Source of the DNA: Vigna angularis
Lineage: Eukaryota > Streptophyta > Magnoliopsida > Fabales > Fabaceae
Assembly: GCF_016808095.1 (NCBI RefSeq)
Contig: NC_068973.1
Span: 37,318,077 to 37,382,076 of the forward strand
DNA: 64,000 nt
Reading direction: 5' to 3'
Both the position numbers and the translations under genes were made by a program. Below, piece by piece: positions 13,217 through 24,548 of the stretch; within the stretch, counting starts at the first letter, position 1; each line of letters opens with the position of its first letter. A model generated the notes under the pieces. That model ran no database searches. It worked only from the letters and a program-made list of their open reading frames with translations, and was not told where the DNA came from.

Positions 13217-14156
13217 GAAAACGAAGTGAGTTTTAAGCACTTTTGATCTTGTCTTAGGCTGGTCCTGGTGTTTTAGTGGTGGGAAGTGATGGTGGGAAGT
13301 GTATCATAAATTGAACATTACATATAATGTAGGAACTCCAAGAAAAAGTCTGAATTTTGTTTAAATGGTCCCCTCATTACTTTTGCAAAGTCCAAGGCTA
13401 CAACCTTCAACATTTTTGACTAAACTGGAGCCACCACTTTGGCTTATGAATTGAAAACCCATAAGCTGGATGGAGAAGGGGCACCTCACGGCTTTCTCCA
13501 TTTTCTGGCTGCACCTCACGTAAAAGAAGGGAGAGGAAGTGGAGTTGATGGCTTGGCATGCAAAGTGTTGAATTTGTTGAAGTAAGAGAGCCACCAAGTT
13601 CACGATTTTTATCTCTTTGGAGGGATGCTTCTCATGGCTTGGATGGAAGAAAGGAGGATTCATTCACTTCATGGAAGAGTAGAGCTGGACAAAGGCAACC
13701 TCACGGTCCAGCAGCTTGGAATTGAAACAACTGCAACCACCTTCACAGTCTTCATTCTAGCAGCTGCAGCCACCATCACATCCAGTTGGGAAAAGAAGGA
13801 AGTATTGTGCAACATGAGAACACCTGGCTGCATCCTATCTTCTGCTACGTCCAGCCTCCACCTTCCTCCACCTTCCTCACCCTCATGCCGGTACGTGAAG
13901 AAGAAGAACAACCTGCAGGCCATCCGTTGTGCATCATCCAGGCTCCGGCATCGTCCACCTTCCTCTCCTTCATGCGGCTTTTTCAATTACAAGAGCAGAA
14001 CCACCTCAACACCCAGCTATTCAAGCCCCTCAACGTGCAGAACAACCTCTCTGCACCCAGCTCTTGAAGCCCCTCAACGTGCACCAGCCAGCAGCAAGGA
14101 AAGAGCCACCAGGGAAGCTCTGTAATCGGTTACCACTTCACGTAACCGATTACAGA
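12212..14156. repeat. Family of 14-bp-arm palindromes (GTAATCG type)
   Basis: Four hairpin-forming inverted repeats share one design. They are GGTAATCGTTTACA with its complement at 12212-12225/12233-12246 and at 12494-12507/12515-12528, a version with one arm changed at 13111-13124/13132-13145, and CTGTAATCGGTTAC with its perfect complement at 14121-14134/14143-14156. Loops are 7-8 bases. Weaker versions occur near 14179-14214 and 14716-14747. The function is unknown. Confidence 0.8.
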
Positions 14157-14995
14157 AATGCATGCATTTCTTCAGCTTTCTGTAACCGCAACACCCAGCC
14201 TTATAACCGGTTACGCGGCACTGTTCACCATCTTCTCCAACACGCCCTGGACTTTCTTCATCTTCAACAACCACGTCCTCCATTCCACCAACACGCAGAT
14301 CGTGCTTCTTCGTCCTCTTACACAACCTGCAAATCAAAACAAACTTAAACCCTATGATAAACCACCAAGGTATGTTACTCACCTAGCACTTGCTGTTCTT
14401 CTTCTCTGGAAAACCTTCTTCTCTTCTCTTAGCTTACACCGCACAACTATCTCTTTGCACACAGCTTACAACACTGCCAACCGATTTATCATTCTTACCA
14501 CTCAATAAATAACATCACCTACCAAACCAACCGCGTTTGAATTCTCACGGCTCAATGCCAATTCTGCAATGTAACTGTTTGATGCAGGAATCTTTACTGT
14601 TTAATGGCTGTTTCAACCTTATCAGCAGCTCAGGAATCTTTCAGGCCACGCCCCCAGCTTTCTCGTGCATGCAGCACAGTGCAAAAGTAAATGCTGTATT
14701 GGATTTGTTTGATATGTAATCGGTTACCCTTAACTATAATCGATTATGTGGTGCACAGCTTTTCATCAGCAGGATTCATATTGGAATTTAATATAATGGC
14801 AAGGGCACAGTGGACATTTCCGTTTAATTCATCGCAAATCTTCTCACTTTCGCGGGTGATAAAAATGGGACGTATCCTTCAAATCCGTCCGCGCAAATCG
14901 TCGCTGATCACCTCAAACGAACAAGACTTGTTGCTTAATTCATCGCTCGCTAATTCGCATGAACATGAAATTCTGTTCATGCGAACACAGCCTTA

Positions 14996-16277
14996 TGGTT
15001 CTGCACCCTCAATCATTTTATTCTGTATTTTTATTTTATTTTTAAATTTTAAAATTTCGCAATTCAAAATATTTTAGACATCATTTTTTTTTATGTTCAA
15101 TCGATTTTGAAATTTGTTAAGTCTTGTTAAAGGATTTTTCAAGTTTTAATAAATTTTAAAATTTATTAAAAGATTTGTTTTTAAAGAATTTTGAAATTTA
15201 TTAAAAGACTTTTAAAAGTTTTAATAAATTTTGAAATTGGTTGAAGGATTTTTTTTTTTTACTATTAAATTTTGAAATATGTTTAAAAGATTTTTTTTCA
15301 ATAAATTTTAAAATTTGTTGAAATTTTTTTTTTAATAAATTTTAAAATTTATTAAAAAAAATTTAAGTTGAGAAACATAAATTAAGATTGTAAGATAGAA
15401 TGTTTGAAATTGCCGGAAGAAAAAACCTTATTTTATTTATCTTCTTTTATTACATTATATCATTAATCATGATAGTTTTTCCTTTTTGAGATTCATTTTT
15501 TATTATAAAATTTTGCTAACTATTTTACCTTTATATAAATTATTTTTGTAATTATACTTTTAGCATGAAAAGATGTCAACACAGCATGTAAGTATTTTTC
15601 AGTAGTTTGGTATAAAGAAATAAAAAAAATGAATGGACAGTCGTAGTTGGAAAGGTAATAGAAAAAAAATCTTAGAAGAGAAGTACACCAACCAAATTTT
15701 TCACGTGGGGAGTATTGGAAATAAGCATACCTTAAATATTTTTTAACTTAACTATTTTAAACATGGATATATTTTAATATTAAATTTAAAAAATTAATGG
15801 ATATAGTTTGTTTAACTTTAAATTTTTTTTTGTTAACTATCATGAAAATACTCTATCCATTCTACACATATATTGATATAAGTTTTTTCCTTTCTAAATC
15901 CTTGGAAGAAAAAACTATTATGAAATATTCTGTCTTGTGCGACATAACGAATTATCAATTTTATCTTATCTTTACTCTTTTATACAAAAATAAATATGTA
16001 AATTATTTTAAGAAATGAATTTTTAATTAACTTGATATTATAAATTTGATTTATAAAATAAAACTTATATTTATTTATATATTTTAAATTAATTTTATAT
16101 CTAGATATCTATGTTCTCCCCCGTAATACCAAAAATATGTTGCATTCTGCATTTTATACTTATGATACCCTAAATATGTTTCACATTTCTTCATTTTATA
16201 CTTTTATACTGGCCTTATTTATACAGACCTATTGAAAATCATCTACCAAAACACGATTATTATGAATTAAATCAAGG

Positions 16278-16279
<2 letters not shown>
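14996..16279. other. Intergenic, A+T-rich with AAATTTTAAAATTT-type simple sequence
   Basis: Between about 15040 and 15370, short words such as TTTTAAAATTTATTAAAAGA recur in near-tandem fashion. No gene is recognisable; a 73-aa ORF near 15800 is compositional noise. Confidence 0.5.
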
Positions 16280-16353
<74 letters not shown>

Positions 16354-16374
16354 GTATATATGTATATATATGTA

Positions 16375-16405
<31 letters not shown>

Positions 16406-16440
16406 ATATATATGTATATATGTATATATATGTATATATG

Positions 16441-16492
<52 letters not shown>

Positions 16493-16511
16493 TATATATA
16501 TGTATATATAT
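16280..16511. repeat. (TA)n microsatellite with TATG interruptions
   Basis: About 230 bp of alternating TA, broken by repeated TATATG units. It abuts the left end of the inverted-repeat element at 16512, and the tract resumes on the other side at 21144. Confidence 0.95.
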
Positions 16512-16744
16512 GGGAAATGATACTTCGACAACCAGTTTTGACAACATTTTGACACGGGACAGGTGTCAAAATGCTATTGGTCCAGGTGGAAATTGGTTTC
16601 ATATTTTTTAATGACGTGGAAAGAGCGTTCAGTCGCAGAGATGTTTCAAATTTGAGGGTTTCATTTTCACTTTTGGAATTTGAATTTGGGGCATTGGTAG
16701 AGAGAGAAGAGAAGCTTTAGAGAGAGCGGGAACCCTAGAGTGAG

Positions 16745-16926
16745 AGTGCCGTCGGAGTTCGTGCTCCTCTGACCAGCCACGAGTGTCGCCGGAGTCCGTC
16801 TTCCTCCGACCAGCGACGCTTGCCGCCGGAGTTCGTGTTCCTCTGACCAGCCACGAGTGCCGCCGGAGTCCCTGTTCGTCCGACCACCCACGAGTGCCGC
16901 CGGAGTCCGTCTTCCTCCGACCACCC
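16745..16926. repeat. GC-rich minisatellite, ~36-bp unit
   Basis: About five units of roughly 36 bp, each built around GCCGGAGTCCGT, CTCCGACCA and CCACGAGT, sit in the left arm of the long-TIR element. The unit length keeps several frames open, which explains the long spurious ORFs on both strands. Confidence 0.85.
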
Positions 16927-18479
16927 AGTTCCGATTGAGGGTCGCCGCAGCTCCGTCTTCGTCTTCCCTCCGACCTAGGCAACTACGGGCGCCTTTGGAG
17001 CGTCAATTCCTCCCTCCCACCCGCTTCCTTCCATGTGTCGAACCCTTGGGGTGGAAGCCGGAGTGCCGCCGGAGCATCGTCGTCGCCTGAACGGAGGAGC
17101 GTGTTCCCACTTGGATCCTTCCCTTGACCGGCGCGGTGCCTTGTCCGCCGGAGTTCCGGACCCGTGAACGACGGAGTGTCGCCTGAACGGATGACGAAAG
17201 GAAGGCTTTTCGGGATTGTTAGTCCACCCCACACATTTTTCGTCGTCTGTGTTCCCATTGCCAAAATTGTTCATTAGAGGTTGGTTTATTTGTATTGAGT
17301 GAAATGAATTTATAATAGATGTATGATGTTGTTTATGTACGATGTTGCTTATGTATGATATGGTGTTTGTAAGCTGTACAAATATGACATGTTGGATGGG
17401 GGTGGAATGTTATTTATGTGTGATGTTGGTGGTTTGTTAATACTATTTGTTGAATAAATAAATTTTGTGGTGATTGATACTATGGACATGAGAACATAAA
17501 CATTATTGGTTTGACGATACTGAAAATGTTTCTCCCAATTGCCCAAATTTATGGAATAGAGGACCTCCAAAAATAATGTAATTTACTTTTTTTTGCCTTT
17601 GTTGTAATATAGATATTTGATAAATACAATTGGGACAGTTTAGTTTTTCAGTACTTTGTTGAAAGTGTGTGTAGTGCTTTAACAACAATGAAGAATGAAA
17701 CAAGAAAAGCCATTTTCATGTCCAAGGACGTGCTTACTTATTGCAGGTACATGTTTGTTATGTAATTGTTAAATGAAAGAAGAATGATTTGTTATTGTTT
17801 TCATCAATTTTATTGTCATTGTTGATGGATTAAAAATTTGCAGGTATGGTTTTGTCACCATTTTGTGACATTGAAGTCCATTTATAGTACACGGCTTAAG
17901 AGTGTCGTAAAAAGAAGTCCTTATACTGCAGATGGTAGAAGAAAACAATGAGTCCTTCAATAAGTTGTATTACAATAGGAATTTAAGTGTTAGATAATGT
18001 TATGATGTTTGGAATCCTGTTGAATAACTTGGTTGATTTTTGAAAACATTGGAATCCTTTTTTGAATTGTCATGATTTGATTTTTGTTGTCTGTAATGGT
18101 TTATGACAGAACCAGGGAGTTGAAATGAAGTGACATGAACATCAAATATACTTATTTGAAATGAAGTTTTTATGGTAATGATGGTGAATTTGAGGCATGA
18201 CTTTGGAGTTTTTGTCATGGTTGTTGAAAGAAATTAGGTTTTGGAATTGGTTGTTGAAAGAAATTAGGCATTTCCTGTTGGATCCATCCGACATCCTTCA
18301 TCTGAAACAAATTGAGCTCAATTCATTTCTAGAAGGCCTGTTTGCAACGACAGCATACCCAATGTCAACACCCATTTTCGTCCGGATTGACTAGTAAATT
18401 TATTTTATTGTATTTTCCTAATAAAAAGAAAAAAATAAAAAAAAAATGTATATATATAAAAAAAAATAAACAAAAAATA

Positions 18480-19160
18480 ACGTTCTTCCTCGACCGTGCG
18501 CGTTCGACTCCTTCTCCCCGAATGAAATTGTTCGTCCTCTATTGCAATGTCGCAGACCGTTCGTCCTCGTTCGGCTCCTCCCCTGCATGCTCAACTGATC
18601 GTTATTTATTGACCAATATCTTCACTGTTCGGTAAGATGTTAATCTGGTACCGTTCGGTCAAACCTGTTAACGTTCGTTCGGAAGTTCAATTGATACCGT
18701 ACGGTTAAGTGAGATTTTAGATACCGTTCGATCAAGCTTTGATTTATGCGGTTAAGTGTTGATGCGGTATTGGTCGGTCATGTGTTAAGTTTTGACCATT
18801 CGGCCATGATTCTAGACCATCGTCCAGAACGCTACGTGTTCGACCAAGACTCAAAACGTTCGTCCTAGTTGTGTCAGAGAGTGAGCTTTAACGTTCGATC
18901 TTGGTTCTGTTTTAATGCTTGTGAGCGTTCGTTCTTAATTTCGATTCTTAGGTTTGAATTTTAAGCGTCCAGTTTTGTGTTCTCAGGTAACGAGCGTTAG
19001 CGTTCGATCTTGGCATGTGTTAGTGATTGTTTGCGTTCGACCTGGATCGGAGTGTACCTTTTGAACGTTCGGTCTGTGTGTTAGTGAGTGTTAGAGCGTT
19101 CGGTCGTGTAATGTGAACGATCGTTCGTTTTCGGTAGCGTTTCCTGTATTGCCCGAGCGT
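18480..19160. repeat. CGTTCG-rich island
   Basis: At least ten copies of CGTTCG, usually followed by GTC, ATC or TTC, occur at irregular spacing. They lie between a poly-A/T-rich run (18425-18480) and ordinary sequence. An LTR-like start, TGTCAACACCC, lies just upstream at 18363, so this may be part of a retrotransposon LTR nested in the larger element. I could not find a matching right end. Confidence 0.5.
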
Positions 19161-19906
19161 CCAAAAAGTAGTGGTGGCTGTGTTTTTTGATTGGTCTGAG
19201 CTTTACAGCGAATTCAACTGCCGAATTTGTCTAAAGTGAAAGCTGCTGACAGTATGGGTTTCTGAAAAAGAGAATATTTATTTTTTTGGCTGACACTTTC
19301 ACTTATGGGGTTTGTCTGCCACGGGTGCCGATCTGGTGCCTCTGTACAGATTCTTTTCTGCCCATCTTGCACTCTGAAAAAGGTCCTTTTATGCTAATAC
19401 AAAATTCTCTATTCTAAAAAAAAGAAGGAGGGGACGCACTTACTAAAGGTTACGAAAAAAGGACATTCGAGGAGGATCCATTCTTCTCCACCCCTCGGCT
19501 CATCACTCCCAACCACACTCCCCTCACTTCCAACACTATTATCATCCACTCCCACACGGCTTTGAGAATTCAACTCTCCACCCCTCACACTACTCATCTA
19601 TATTTTCTGGAATCATCTCCAACACCTGATACTCTCTTCCACCGTAGCCATGCCAACCCCAACCTTTGACTCCTCTCACCCGTAACCAAAATCAAAACAG
19701 AAAAATCCATTCACTCTCAATTCCTCATTTTCATTAGCATCCATCGTTCACCTCTGGCCATTCTTCATGGCCTCCAAAACCCATCCTTTTCATCCTAGGC
19801 CTCCATAACCTTGGGGCGACACCTTCGTTCTTGACACCTAAGACTTCATTATCACCCTTTATAACCCTTTATCACCCTTCATAATCACCCTTTAATTAAG
19901 AATGTA

Positions 19907-20330
19907 TTAACATATTCGTGCCACCGAAACCACAATTTGTAAAACTCGCGGTGCAGGAACAGAACTGGTACCGTTGACAAAATAAGTGGGTACTTGGGTA
20001 TAATTTTTTGCGCAAAAAGGCCAACTTGGTACAACACTAAATGACTTTGAACAAAATTGTTCACAAACAATACCACCAAAGTTATCATCAAATTTGACAT
20101 CTAAACCACCAACACCCAACCCTAGACCCATGCAAACATCGCCAACTCTAAATGGTACCATTCGTTGCTTCAAAACAAAACATTCATTGCGCCCAACCCA
20201 ACGTCTAACCATTTCCTTCAACAGCGCAGTGCATAACTTAATTGGGCTGTTCATATAAAGACACCACTTGAATGAGTCTCCCCGATACGTGTCCTATCAA
20301 TTTCTCGAAGTATACCATTAATGTTGACTA
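19907..20330 (-). pseudogene. Degenerate transposon-associated ORF (plant-mobile-domain/DUF1985-like)
   Basis: The minus-strand ORF contains LLKEMVRRWVGR, FVLKQRMVPFRVGDV and GLGLGVGGLDVKF. This resembles the W-x-x-R ... F-x-x-x-x-R-(L/M)-(V/L)-PF-x-x-x-DV ... GL-x-x-x-G-x-x-V pattern of plant mobile domain and DUF1985-type proteins often carried by plant transposons. A stop interrupts the frame just upstream (near 20254), while related coding sequence (ILREIDRTRIGETHSSG) continues to about 20330. It is therefore a broken relic. The match is from memory of the pattern and is moderate at best. Confidence 0.4.
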
Positions 20331-21141
20331 TCGCTTTTGTATCGGACCAAACCCGCAAACGCAACTACAATTCAAATTCAAAATATAAACAATCAAAAAA
20401 CTCAGTTTCAAACAAACAAATCAATTTTCAAAACATTTTATGTACTTACATTCTTATAACCTCCTTCTTTTGAGCAATCCATCTACGCCAATTCAATCAA
20501 AGTACAATCGACGGGGGAAAAAACCCTAACAAAAGGCCAAGGACCTTACACAGAAGACGGACTGGGTGGGTGGCTCCTCTTGGAACAGCGGCAGCCAAAA
20601 ACGCGTCGGTGAAGGAATCGGACAACACGGGAAGCCAGCAAAACTCCGGCCGCCAACAAACCGCGACGCTCGACGGAATCAAAGGAGTCGAAAGAAGACT
20701 CGATGGCGGGCTGGGGAGAGAGGTCGACGGACTCTGTCTACGGTTCGGAAATATTACCACAGCCGACGGTCCGGCGACTACCGCAATGCTCCGGTACAAT
20801 CGAAGAACCGGCCACCAAAGCACCTCTGCACTCCAAGCAAGCAAACGCGTCGACCGATTGCAGACGTCAAACGCCTCGAAGGGTGGCTGAGTGCGACGAA
20901 GACGAAGACGAAGTCTTTCTCAGGGCGCTATCTCACTACCTTTCTGTTTCTCTCTCTACCAAACCCTAAAAATTCAAATTCTGAAAACCACAAATGACCC
21001 TCACAACTTCAAACTCACGCTCTGAATCTTCATTTTCCACGTCAAATTAATTTTTGAAAACCAATTACACGTGCACCAATGACATTTTGACACGTAGCCT
21101 GTGTCAAAATGTTGTCAAAACTGGTTTTCGAAGTATCATTT

Positions 21142-21143
<2 letters not shown>

Positions 21144-21205
<62 letters not shown>
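21144..21205. repeat. (TA)n microsatellite
   Basis: About 31 TA units directly abut the right end of the long-TIR element. It is probably the other half of the tract at 16280-16511. Confidence 0.95.
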
Positions 21206-21208
<3 letters not shown>

Positions 21209-21946
21209 AAGAGAGATGCTAACTGTGTAAATAGCAGAGCAAATTCCTTAGTTTTTCTCTTTTTCCTGACCCTTACGACTCCCAAATCACATTGTAACTC
21301 TCACTCTTACGCAGACTTCAGTGTATATTTTCAACCACCATCGTTATCAAATTGATGAGGATGCACTCCACCCGAATTCCAAAATGGGAGAAAAAAATAG
21401 TCTTTCGTGGATTGATTTTGTTTTTTCTTTGTCAAAATCATATCTTTCTAATTGTTTTGAAACAATTAGGGGATTCTCATGAAAGGGTTATCAGCTTTTT
21501 CAAATCAATCAAAAGTTCAAAGAAAAGTACTCAAATCTCGCCAATATAATACTAAACCCTGTGAATCAAATAACCTTCACAGTAACTAGGAAAAATCTAA
21601 TAAAGCAATGTATAGTTTAATTGAAAAAAAGAAAACAGCAGATAATGAAAATTTTGATTTATTTCACTCTGTTTTATTTGGTCTCCTTTCACCCCTTTAT
21701 ACATGCATGAAACTGGTGATAGATATAAGATTTTAGGAAGATTTGTAGTACAGGAGGAAATACAAGACAAACCCATATTAGGAAAGCAACAGAAGGAGGA
21801 ACGGAATCCCTTATCCAGAGCATGGACAGAGAAATTTTATTGCTATCACTATTACTACTAGGGTGAGGTTGAGGGTGATGGATTGGGTTCAACTACAGAA
21901 ACAGAGAAACAAAGAGATGGTGATGAAAGGGAAGAAGAAGAGTAAA
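21206..21946. other. Intergenic and probable MAPR 3' UTR
   Basis: No gene is recognised. The part nearest 21947, about 21680-21946, is probably the 3' untranslated region of the minus-strand MAPR gene. Confidence 0.4.
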
Positions 21947-22249
21947 TCAATTGATAACGCGACCAACGACAGGGTACTTAGCTTGGAACTTGTTCTCCCA
22001 ATCGTTGAGAACTCCGATCTCCTTTTCGGAGAGGCCGTCGAGGGAGGGGGAGATGTCTTCGTCGTTCTTGCTCATCTTGGCGAGGGCTCTGCTGGCGTCC
22101 TTGCCGGCGAACATGGCGTAGGCACCGCCGGGACCGTAGAAGGATTTTCCGGTGGTGACGTCGTAGACGCGGCCCTTCACGGCGACGTAGATGGGCTTGG
22201 AGGGGTCGGTGCCGTTGTACTGGCTGAGCTGGTGCGGTGTGAGGTCCAT
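21947..22249 (-). CDS. MAPR2: Membrane-associated progesterone/steroid-binding protein, MAPR2/MP3 type
   Basis: This intronless gene encodes 100 aa, the same length as Arabidopsis MAPR2/MP3 (At2g24940, probable steroid-binding protein 3). It is a single cytochrome-b5-like heme/steroid-binding domain. It opens MDLTPHQLSQYNG, then has VKGRVYDVTTGKSFYGPGG with the two conserved tyrosines of the MAPR heme pocket, and then AGKDASRALAKMS. There is no N-terminal transmembrane helix, unlike MSBP1/2, so it is probably a soluble member. The third codon positions are strongly GC-rich compared with the flanking DNA. The ATG at 22249 is the only in-frame start before the domain. Confidence 0.95.
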   Translation of the reverse strand: MDLTPHQLSQYNGTDPSKPIYVAVKGRVYDVTTGKSFYGPGGAYAMFAGKDASRALAKMSKNDEDISPSLDGLSEKEIGVLNDWENKFQAKYPVVGRVIN

Positions 22250-24548
22250 TGGGCTTGGCAGCGTTGATGAGATGAGATGCGATTGAGATGAGAGGGTTCA
22301 GACTATGAAGAAATCAGTGCTTCACCTTTCATTCTTCTCAACAACTTGTCCTTATTACACATACCCCACTATCACCTACTACTCTTTTTCTCTTCATTAT
22401 TCTCATTATTATAATTATTTATTTTCATATATTATTTTAATTTCTATTTAATTTTATCTAATTTATAAAATTATTTTATGACAATATTATATTATAAATA
22501 TATTACATTTGGGATAATTAATTTAGAGTTATTAAAATAATCTCTTTAATTTTAAAAAAAATATAATACTTTTTTACGTTTTTTTTATAAAAAAATTCAC
22601 ATATATACATTTTTTATATTCATTTGATAATATTTTTTTATATTTTTTTCCTATTTAAAAATATAAAAATTAATTTTTTTGCAACTATTTTATTTATGTA
22701 TCAAATAAATATAAATATGTATTATTTTATCATTTTTTTTAAAACATATTGTACAAGACACATTCTATACTATCAATAAAGTTATAAAAATATCTTTTTC
22801 AATACATCTAAATGAGATGATGAACTCTTTTGACAATGGAATTTTGTAAAAAAACATTTATCCTAAATCTTTATAAATTAAGTAGTTTTTTGAGTTGAAT
22901 TTGAAATATATGAGAGTATAACTTTACATTCCTATCAAAACCGGGTTGAATTTATATTTATAATGTTTTTCCTCAATTGTTATAAACCCTAATTGCATTT
23001 CACTTTTATGGTTTATTGAATTGAAAATTGTATGCATTGAAGGTGGGAAGAAATTTTCCCACAAGCGCATGCCTTAGGCTTTTAATGGTTGACTTGGGTA
23101 TAGTGCCCACTGTTACATGAATTGGATGCTTTTAAATGAAAAACTTATCTTGTGTTCCGCGAAATAAATTTCTTTGAATATAATATGTGGTTGCCTTCAG
23201 AGAATATGTGAGATGAGATGCCATGCATATATGTCATAAATATTTATTGAATGCTATCATTATTATTATTTTTAATTGTTTTAAATAAGGTATGTATTGT
23301 TTGAGGGATCAATTATATGATGGACTTGTAATCACAAAATATATCAATTTTTTATGTTTTGTTTTATTTCAATTAATGTTTAATTGATTTCAATTATCCA
23401 TAAAATAAAGAATGTTGGATTGTACATATATTAATTAGTGTTGTTAAAATAGGTTCTAATTTGTCAGTCAACCTTGCTCATCGCGGATTTGAATTACGTT
23501 GGGTTTAAAAAAATATAATTTTTTATGCGGACTAATTTTCAACCTCACTTAGAATCCGGCTCACCGTGTTGAATCCGTGGTGAGTCAGGTTGACCCACCA
23601 ACTCACCTAATTGAATTTAATTATTTATTATTTTGTGTTTCAATATTATTAATTAGCATTTTTTATTATATTGTAGATGGTGACAAAGAATAAGATGTTT
23701 CAAGAGAAAAAAAATATTATAGATTTATCTATTCAAGACTCTAATATTATAAATTGACAACAAAAATTATCAATATTTAAAACTTATTTGTTCGCCTTTT
23801 GTATATATGTTTGGATTACGCTTATGATACTTTTTATTTTTTTATTTTGAATAGTCTTTGAAGTTTAACATCATTTTAGTGTGATGTTTATTTATATTTG
23901 AATTAAAAGAAATTGTAATTTAAAAAAAGTTATAATTAGATGAGCCAGTAAGAATAACCCTTTAAGGACTATTTTGGCTATGGTGACTTGTTATGAATTA
24001 GAGCTTCATGAGATAAATGTAAAGACCACTCTCTAAATAGCCATTTAGAGAAAAAAATCTATATGGGCCAACTTGAAGGGTTTGTTTCCACATTAAAGAA
24101 AAACACGATGTTTAAATTAAATAAGTAATATGTGGATTAAAACAAACTTTTAGACAATGGTATCTCAAGTTTAATGATATCATCTTGTCACGTGATTTTG
24201 TAGAAAATATTGTTGACATGTGTATCTACATGAAGATAAGTGAGAACAAGTGTGAAAGATATGAGTGAAACATCTTATATGATGGAAATATAAATATTTT
24301 GTGACAGGTTAGAGGGATTGTTGTGACTGTGTCAAAAATAATATATTAATAAGGTATTAGAGAGATTCAAAATGGAAAAGTGTTTTGTGGGGATTGTTCC
24401 AGTACAAAAGAGTGTTAAGTTTAATCAAATGTAGTGTCTAAAAAATGACTCAGAACAAAGTGAGATGAAATCCATTCCTTGTGCATAAATTGTTGGGAGT
24501 TTGGTGTATGTCCAAACATGTACTCGAGTAGACATTAGCCTCGTCATA
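22250..24548. other. MAPR promoter side and repeat-derived intergenic DNA
   Basis: The MAPR leader and promoter lie at about 22250-22450. The rest is A+T-rich. A segment at about 23460-23640 carries GGTTGACCCACCAACTC-type words reminiscent of a dispersed repeat, but I could not place ends on it. Confidence 0.4.

Larger units (their letters stand above)
11741..14992. mobile_element. PIF/Harbinger-like transposon, non-autonomous
   Basis: The left end GGCTGTGTTC (11741-11750) is exactly inverted at the right end (14983-14992). TTA lies immediately outside both (11738-11740 and 14993-14995). A 3-bp TTA/TAA duplication and G-rich TIRs of this type are the hallmark of PIF/Harbinger elements. The left subterminal region repeats GAGTGGATTT several times, and both subterminal regions carry the word TGCCCTT. 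I found neither a DDE transposase nor a Myb-like ORF inside. The interior instead holds repeated ~125-bp segments, palindromes and short gene-like ORFs around 13600-14400. The call rests on 10-bp TIRs plus the TSD. Confidence 0.7.
16512..21143. mobile_element. Long-TIR DNA transposon (Mutator-like?) inside a (TA)n tract
   Basis: The left end, with words GGAAATGATACTTCG and AACCAGTTTTGACAACATTTT (16513 onward), reappears inverted at the right end (to 21143). The match is almost perfect for about 45 bp. Diverged similarity then continues for roughly 200 bp, including GGTAGAGAGAGAA (16695 and, inverted, near 20955). Long TIRs and GC-rich gene-like DNA at both ends suggest a Mutator-like or Pack-MULE element. 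The TSD cannot be read because both flanks are (TA)n. I found no intact transposase, and the superfamily is an inference. Confidence 0.7.

Noticed and set aside
13361..14508. Several ORFs of 90-166 aa on both strands in the Harbinger-like interior
   Set aside because: They overlap each other in different frames and strands, have no recognisable domain, and lie in repeat-derived DNA; open frames here follow from GC content.
16267..16611. Overlapping Tyr/Ile ORFs up to 111 aa
   Set aside because: They are translations of a (TA)n/(TATG)n microsatellite in every frame.
20497..20997. ORFs of 88-143 aa in the GC-rich right arm of the long-TIR element
   Set aside because: Three overlapping frames are open at once, and none resembles a known protein.
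23460..23640. Possible hAT-like transposon fragment (GGTTGACCCACCAACTC)
   Set aside because: No terminal repeats or 8-bp duplication could be found, so the type cannot be supported.
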